Positions 59,478-64,000 of a stretch of DNA of 64,000 nucleotides are shown here, piece by piece (position 1 is the stretch's first letter; each line of letters starts with the position of its first letter). The notes under the pieces are model-generated. The model saw only the letters and a program-made list of their open reading frames with translations, ran no database searches and was not told where the DNA came from. Origin of the DNA: Hymenobacter nitidus (GTDB lineage: Bacteria; Bacteroidota; Bacteroidia; Cytophagales; Hymenobacteraceae); contig NZ_JAJADQ010000010.1 in NCBI RefSeq assembly GCF_020447315.1, positions 1 to 64,000 of the forward strand. Reading direction: 5' to 3'. The translations under genes and the position numbers were made by a program.

Positions 59478-60347
59478 CTAGCGGCGCATGGCCTTCTCAA
59501 TTTCGTCCCACATGGGGGCCGGAATCAGCTCCAGCTTATTGAACTCGCCGGCTCCGTTGAGCCACTCGCCCCCGTCGATGGTCACGACTTCACCGTTGAC
59601 GTAAGCCGAGAAATCGGATACGAGGTAGGCGGCCAGGTTAGCCAGCTCCTGGTACTCGCCCACGCGCTTGAGCGGCACCGAAGCGGCCGGATCGAGCTTG
59701 GCGGCCAGTGGGGCCGGAAACAGGCGGCTCCAGGCACCTTCCGTCGGGAACGGGCCGGGGGCAATGGCATTGGAACGGATGCCATACTTGGCCCATTCCA
59801 CGGCCAGTGAGCGGGTCATGGCCAGCACGCCGGCTTTGGCCGCGGCCGAGGGCACCACGTAGGCCGAGCCCACGGAGGCGTAGGTGGTAACGATATTGAG
59901 GATGGTACCGGGCTTCTTATCGGCAATCCAGCGCTTGCCGAAAGCCAGGGTGCAGTTGTAGGAACCGCGCAGCACGATGTCCACAATCACGTCGAAAGCC
60001 TTGTGCGACAGACGTTCAGTGGGCGAAATGAAATTGCCGGCCGCATTGTTCAGCAGCACGTCGACGCCGCCAAACTCGTCGATGGTGCGCTGCAGCATGT
60101 TTTCTACCTCGTCGTATTTGCGCACGTCGCACTGCACGGCCAGCACCTTGCCGCCGGTTTGCTGACGCAGCTCCTCGGCCGTTTTTTCCAGCACGTCGAG
60201 CTTGCGGCTGCTGATGGTTACGTTGGCGCCCAGTTGCAGAAAATACGTGGTCATGGCCCGGCCCAGGCCGGTGCCGCCGCCGGTCACGACGATGGTTTTG
60301 CCTTGGAGCGCATTGTCACGGAGCATGGGTTGAGTGTACGCAGACAT
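59478..60347 (-). CDS. 2,4-dienoyl-CoA-reductase-like SDR
   Basis: A 289-residue short-chain reductase. TGGGTGLG is the cofactor motif, LLNNAAGNF the NNAG-type strand. Instead of YxxxK the active-site region reads VVPSAAAKAG, and PTEGAWSRL follows; both are marks of the 2,4-dienoyl-CoA reductase (DECR) group, in which Ser and Lys take part in catalysis. It would reduce dienoyl-CoA in unsaturated fatty acid beta-oxidation. ATG at 60347; the longer frame up to 61133 is a shadow. Confidence 0.88.
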   Translation of the reverse strand: MSAYTQPMLRDNALQGKTIVVTGGGTGLGRAMTTYFLQLGANVTISSRKLDVLEKTAEELRQQTGGKVLAVQCDVRKYDEVENMLQRTIDEFGGVDVLLNNAAGNFISPTERLSHKAFDVIVDIVLRGSYNCTLAFGKRWIADKKPGTILNIVTTYASVGSAYVVPSAAAKAGVLAMTRSLAVEWAKYGIRSNAIAPGPFPTEGAWSRLFPAPLAAKLDPAASVPLKRVGEYQELANLAAYLVSDFSAYVNGEVVTIDGGEWLNGAGEFNKLELIPAPMWDEIEKAMRR

Positions 60348-60455
60348 AGAAAGGGAGAGTAATGAGGGAAGGATGGAAAGCTGCAAGAACGGTAATTGTT
60401 GGCTTTGCCCCCAACTAAACCGAGAAGAAGGATTTTTTACCACCTTTGGCCCCAG

Positions 60456-61304
60456 ATGACCGCTCCAACTCCTTCTGCCCTTCCCACTATTGCCGTGCTT
60501 GGCTGCGGCTGGCTGGGCCTGCCCCTGGCCAAAAGCCTCGTGGCGGCCGGCTACCCCGTGGTAGGCTCCACCACCACGCCCAAGCAACTGCTGACTCTGC
60601 GTGACGCCGGTATTACGCCGTATCTGCTGCGTTTGGGCCCCGATTTCAGCGCCACCGACGCCGACACGCTGCGCGCCATGCTCAGCGGCGTGGATGTGCT
60701 GGTGCTGAATATTCCGCCGAGCAAAGTGGGCCCGGGCGGCTACCCGGCACTGCTGCGGCCGGTGGGCAGCGCCGTGGCCGCCACGGGCGTGAAGCAGGTG
60801 CTGTTTGTCAGCTCCACGAGCGTATATCCCGACGAGCCCCGGCGCATGAGCGAAGCCGATGCCGTGGCCTCCGCCGAAGCAGCCTCCGACCTGCTGCGGG
60901 CCGAGGGGCAGTTTATGTCGGCGCAGGGCCAGTGGCAAACCACGGTGGTGCGCCTCAGCGGCCTGATGGGCCCCGACCGGCCGCCGGGCCGTTTTCTGGC
61001 GGGCCGGCAGGATGTGCCCAACGGGGACGCACCCGTCAACCTGATTCACCTCGACGACTGCATCGGTCTGCTTATCAGCATTATCCGGCAGCAGCGCTGG
61101 GGCTATACCTTCAATGCCAGCGCCGCCCAGCACCTACCCCGCCGCGAGTTTTACGCCGCCGCGGCCCGTCAGCTCGGGCTCGACACCCCGGTTTTTCAGG
61201 CGGTTTCCGCGGGCGGCAAAATCATCGACAGCACCCTGATTCGCCAGACTCTGCACTACGAGTTTGCCCACGACGACCTGCTGGCCGCCCTGGCGCATTG
61301 TTAG
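60456..61304 (+). CDS. NAD-dependent epimerase/dehydratase-like protein (YeeZ type)
   Basis: A 282-residue extended SDR. The N-terminal coenzyme motif is GCGWLGLPLAKSL instead of GxxGxxG, with VLFVSSTSVYPD carrying Ser and Tyr, and VRLSGLMGPDR. These features fit the YeeZ-like Rossmann group, whose reaction is not established. ATG at 60456; the frame upstream is open but the ATG precedes the first strand. Confidence 0.82.
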   Translation: MTAPTPSALPTIAVLGCGWLGLPLAKSLVAAGYPVVGSTTTPKQLLTLRDAGITPYLLRLGPDFSATDADTLRAMLSGVDVLVLNIPPSKVGPGGYPALLRPVGSAVAATGVKQVLFVSSTSVYPDEPRRMSEADAVASAEAASDLLRAEGQFMSAQGQWQTTVVRLSGLMGPDRPPGRFLAGRQDVPNGDAPVNLIHLDDCIGLLISIIRQQRWGYTFNASAAQHLPRREFYAAAARQLGLDTPVFQAVSAGGKIIDSTLIRQTLHYEFAHDDLLAALAHC

Positions 61305-61340
61305 GCCCCGCTTAAGCAGGATTCATCCTTCTCCGTGGGT

Positions 61341-61348
61341 TATCTTTG
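61341..61348 (+). promoter_or_regulatory. -7 promoter element (TATCTTTG), four bases before a GTG start
   Basis: TATCTTTG, then CGGG, then the GTG at 61353. This spacing fixes the GTG as start and predicts a leaderless mRNA. Confidence 0.65.
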
Positions 61349-61352
61349 CGGG

Positions 61353-62594
61353 GTGAATACAACGAAACTTACGGTAGTTGTGCTGGGCGGCGGGGCGGCC
61401 GGCTTTTTTGGGGCAATTGCCTGCGCGGAGGCCAACCCCGCGGCCCGCGTATATCTGGTCGAGAAAACGGGTAAGCTGCTGAGCAAAGTCCGGGTATCGG
61501 GCGGGGGCCGCTGCAACGTGACTCACGCCTGCTTTTCGGCCGCGCAGTTGGTGCAGCACTATCCGCGGGGCGGCAAAAAACTTAAAGAGCCTTTTCAGCA
61601 GTTTGGGGCCCAGCATACGGTGCGCTGGTTTGAGCAGCGCGGCGTGGCGCTCAAAACGGAAGCCGACGGCCGCATGTTTCCCACCACCGACTCCTCCGAA
61701 ACCATTGCGCAGTGCCTGCTGGAAGCGGCCCGCACGGCCGGCGTGCAGTTGCTGCTCAACACCAACGCCGAGCACCTGGAGCCCCTTCCTGAGGGGGGCT
61801 TCCGGGTGCAGCTCACCGGCACCCACGCCCAAACCCTGACAGCCCACCGCCTGCTGGTGGCCACGGGCGGCGTGCCCAAGTCGGAAGGCTACAACTGGCT
61901 GCGCAACCTGGGCCACACCATTGCTGAGCCGGTGCCGTCCCTGTTTACCTTCAACGTGCCTGAGTCGCCGTTAAAAGAGCTGATGGGCGTGAGCGTGCCC
62001 CTGGCCCGGGTGGTTATTGCCGGCGAAAAGCTCGACTACGAAGGTCCGCTGCTGATTACCCACTGGGGCGTCAGCGGACCGGCAGTCCTCAAGCTCTCGG
62101 CCTGGGGCGCACGCCGCCTGCACGAGCTGCAGTACACCGGCACGGCCCTAGTCAACTGGATTCCGCCGCAAAACGAAGAAAGCCTGCGCCAGTGGCTACA
62201 CACCTACCGGGACGAAAACGGCCGGAAAGTAGTGCTCGTCAATCCGCTGCTGGGCCTGCCCCAGCGCCTGTGGCGGGCGCTGGTAGAGCAGGCCGGAATC
62301 GGGGCTGAAACCCGGTGGAGTGAGCTGCCCGCCAAGCCCCAGAACCGCTTAATCGAGCTGCTGCTACGCATGCCGTTGGCAGTGCGGGGCAAAACCACTT
62401 TTAAGGAAGAGTTTGTGACCTGCGGGGGCGTGGTACTGGGTGAAGTCAATATGAAAACTATGGAAAGCCGCCGACACCCGGGCCTGTACTTTGCCGGCGA
62501 GGTGCTCGACATTGACGGCATCACCGGGGGCTTCAATTTCCAGGCGGCCTGGACCACTGGCTTTCTGGCCGGACAGGCCATGAGCCAGGCTTAG
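61353..62594 (+). CDS. NAD(P)/FAD-dependent oxidoreductase (HI0933/YhiN family)
   Basis: A 413-residue flavoprotein. VLGGGAAGFFGAI is the FAD-binding GxGxxG, KVRVSGGGRCNVTH is the HI0933 signature, and the C-terminal GEVLDIDGITGGFNFQAAW closes the FAD site. The family contains BaiN-like reductases, but the substrate is not determinable. The GTG at 61353 is chosen by the promoter spacing; an upstream GTG at 61335 would lie inside the promoter. The next gene is 350 bp away. Confidence 0.9.
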   Translation: MNTTKLTVVVLGGGAAGFFGAIACAEANPAARVYLVEKTGKLLSKVRVSGGGRCNVTHACFSAAQLVQHYPRGGKKLKEPFQQFGAQHTVRWFEQRGVALKTEADGRMFPTTDSSETIAQCLLEAARTAGVQLLLNTNAEHLEPLPEGGFRVQLTGTHAQTLTAHRLLVATGGVPKSEGYNWLRNLGHTIAEPVPSLFTFNVPESPLKELMGVSVPLARVVIAGEKLDYEGPLLITHWGVSGPAVLKLSAWGARRLHELQYTGTALVNWIPPQNEESLRQWLHTYRDENGRKVVLVNPLLGLPQRLWRALVEQAGIGAETRWSELPAKPQNRLIELLLRMPLAVRGKTTFKEEFVTCGGVVLGEVNMKTMESRRHPGLYFAGEVLDIDGITGGFNFQAAWTTGFLAGQAMSQA

Positions 62595-62941
62595 CGGGCG
62601 GGCAGCGGCGCCTGGGGTAAGGCACTTGAGTGGCTTACGAAGCTGGCCGAGTACGACGCTGGGTGCTACGTACTGCCGTTAACCTGCTCTTTACTAAGGG
62701 CTCAGAACCGGGTGCAAAATACCGGACAACTATTGTACTCCAGGGTGTTGCGGTTAGTGGTTAACGGGAGGCCGACACGATGTGCAAGCGGTGTTACCTA
62801 GCGCTTTTATAATACTTTTTTAACATGGAATAGCACTTATATAAAGTCTTCCAACTGCTGGTTTGCAACCTAAACGACTTTCCAGCAGTAAAGACCTTCA
62901 TATTCTTCGTATCCACAACCCCACAATTCACTGACCTACTC
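62595..62941. other. Intergenic region with small inverted repeat
   Basis: About 347 bp without a gene. The last 130 bp are AT-rich and should carry the promoter of the four-helix protein. ACTGCTGG at 62854-62861 is the reverse complement of CCAGCAGT at 62882-62889, 20 bp apart, a possible regulatory site. No exact TAnnTTTG was found near the start. Confidence 0.5.
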
Positions 62942-63394
62942 ATGGAAGCCAAAGCAACCCAAGCCCTGCTCAACGAACTACTCGAAACGCTGAAAGACGG
63001 CGAAAAAGGCTACTCCACTGCCACCACCGATGTTGATGATCATGATCTGAAACAGGTATTCAAGAAATACGCCGTGCAGCGCGACGGTTTCCTGACCGAG
63101 CTGGAAGACCAGATGCACCAGCTCAACCTGAAAGCCGACGAGGAAAGCTCGATTACGGGCACCGTACACCGCGCCTTTATCAACCTGAAGGCCGCCATTA
63201 CCAGCAAGAGCCGGGAAAGCATCCTCAACGAGTGCGAGCGGGGCGAAGACTACGCCGTAAAAGCGTACCAGACGGCCCTGAAAGCGGAAGGCCTGCCCGG
63301 CCAGCTCAAGACCATCATCGAAAAGCAATACCAGGGCATTCAGGCCGCGCACAACGAAATCCGCACCCTGCGCGACGCCGCTGCCAAGAAGTAA
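62942..63394 (+). CDS. PA2169-family four-helix-bundle protein (DUF2383)
   Basis: A 150-residue all-helical protein, ferritin-like in outline. LLNELLETLKDGEKGY and ALKAEGLPGQLKTIIEKQYQGI match the DUF2383/PA2169 family, which is often stress-induced; a metal-binding role is not established. No signal peptide. ATG at 62942, followed by a strong terminator. Confidence 0.85.
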   Translation: MEAKATQALLNELLETLKDGEKGYSTATTDVDDHDLKQVFKKYAVQRDGFLTELEDQMHQLNLKADEESSITGTVHRAFINLKAAITSKSRESILNECERGEDYAVKAYQTALKAEGLPGQLKTIIEKQYQGIQAAHNEIRTLRDAAAKK

Positions 63395-63411
63395 TAGTGC
63401 CGCATATGCAC

Positions 63412-63448
63412 AAAAAAAAGCCCCGCCAGATCTGGCGGGGCTTTTTTT
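63412..63448. terminator. Bidirectional terminator
   Basis: AAAAAAAGCCCCGCCAGA pairs perfectly with TCTGGCGGGGCTTTTTTT at 63413-63448 with almost no loop. It serves the four-helix gene and the converging helicase gene. Confidence 0.92.
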
Positions 63449-63511
63449 GGTTGGCAGAAGTAACCAGCGGGTGAGGCAGTGGTACTACCCTCCCCGCCAG
63501 TCATTTTCTAT

Positions 63512-64000
63512 CTATTCGTCGAAATCCTGACGCGGGCGGGGAGCCGGGCTGCCGCCTTCGCTGCGGTTGCCGCCGCGGAAGCCGCCACCGTCGTTGTCGC
63601 GCTTGCCTTTGTAGCCGCCGCCGTAGCTGCTGCCCCCGTCACGGTTGCCTTTGTAGCCACCGCCGTAGGAGCTGCCGCCGCTGTTGCCACCACGGTAGCC
63701 GCCGCCTTCACGACCACCACCGTAGGAGCTGCCGCCGCGGTTACCGCCGAAGCTGCTGCCTCCGCGCTGTCCACCGTAGCTGCTACCGCCTTCACGACGC
63801 TCGCCGAAACCACCGCTCCGGCGCGGACGATCCTCACCGCCGCCGAATCCGCCGGGGCCACGGGTGTTGCCTTCCTGCTGCGCATCGCCTTCCTGGCGGG
63901 GCGTGGCAATGTTGAAGGATACCGGACGGCCCTGAATAGAGGTGCGGCCCAGCTTGGAAGTAATTTCTTCGGCAAACTCCGAAGGCACTTCCACAAAGCT
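63512..64000 (-). CDS. DEAD-box RNA helicase, C-terminal part (CsdA/DbpA-like)
   Basis: Only the last 162 residues are inside the window; the helicase core lies beyond position 64000. SFVEVPSEFAEEI and QGRPVSFNIA match the DbpA/CsdA RNA-binding domain. The rest is a Gly-rich tail with repeated GGSSYGGG units, plus Arg and Lys, typical of RNA-binding low-complexity tails in Bacteroidota DEAD-box proteins. The stop TAG is at 63512-63514. The tail is longer than in most homologues and its repeat codons are near-identical. Confidence 0.85.
   Translation of the reverse strand, partial: SFVEVPSEFAEEITSKLGRTSIQGRPVSFNIATPRQEGDAQQEGNTRGPGGFGGGEDRPRRSGGFGERREGGSSYGGQRGGSSFGGNRGGSSYGGGREGGGYRGGNSGGSSYGGGYKGNRDGGSSYGGGYKGKRDNDGGGFRGGNRSEGGSPAPRPRQDFDE

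Overview
The window reads as chromosome of a GC-rich member of the Bacteroidota, most likely Cytophagales and Hymenobacter-like. This is inferred from the roughly 60% GC coding sequence, the many TAnnTTTG -7 promoter elements typical of the phylum, the near absence of Shine-Dalgarno sites, and phylum-typical families (S46 dipeptidyl-peptidase, DUF4159, DUF3127, DUF1571, LptE-like lipoprotein, lpp-type L,D-transpeptidase). It is almost entirely single-copy housekeeping and envelope DNA with a few accessory insertions. No rRNA, prophage, transposase or CRISPR array is visible.

Region by region. 1-6046: partial lpxK, a uracil-DNA-glycosylase-like gene, then NIF3-like, a coiled-coil zinc-ribbon protein, a secreted TPR protein and pabB. 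6047-8296: a 42-bp degenerate tandem array and palindromic repeats, then a divergent chloramphenicol-acetyltransferase-like/HAD pair. 8297-16240: a long same-strand run miaB, (inserted small membrane protein), sigma-54-type activator, lptE, acidic TPR protein, secG, groES, groEL. 16344-25213: two POT-related transporters, pckA, an SDR, rsmE, RtcB and a Cys-rich small protein. 25358-30649: DUF4159, small hypotheticals, a PlsC/patatin/metallo-hydrolase lipid group and accA. 30852-32020: a 188-bp repeat carrying tRNA-Asp, present twice around a GNAT gene. 32194-46937: secreted protein, Nudix, RhlE helicase with a possible attenuator, XRE regulator, L,D-transpeptidase, LTA4H-like aminopeptidase, a convergent cyanophycinase/isoaspartyl-peptidase pair, DUF3127, SDR, AlbA_2 protein, DinB. 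47031-54328: YkvA, a DPP11-type S46 peptidase, a secreted JAMM-like protein, amidohydrolase, glycosyltransferase, DUF1571. 54446-56435: an accessory three-gene cassette. 56839-59388: a compact two-component operon. 59478-64000: dienoyl-CoA-reductase-like SDR, YeeZ-like, HI0933-like flavoprotein, four-helix stress protein, and the C-terminal end of a DEAD-box helicase.

The genes form several working groups: envelope building (lpxK, lptE, secG, L,D-transpeptidase), protein and peptide recycling (DPP11-like peptidase, aminopeptidase, POT transporter, cyanophycinase plus isoaspartyl peptidase), gluconeogenesis (pckA), RNA metabolism (miaB, rsmE, RtcB, two DEAD-box helicases) and proteostasis (groESL).

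The most notable candidate system is the 54446-56435 cassette. It has a 107-residue protein resembling the Tse2 toxin fold, followed after 20 bp by a 69-residue helical protein that resembles the Tsi2 immunity protein from memory, and preceded by a 442-residue coiled-coil plus beta-rich protein of unknown function. Other points worth a second look are four genes whose -7 promoter element ends exactly four bases before the start codon (apparently leaderless mRNAs), a terminator/antiterminator-like leader before rhlE, a perfect palindrome upstream of pckA, and the tRNA-Asp duplication.
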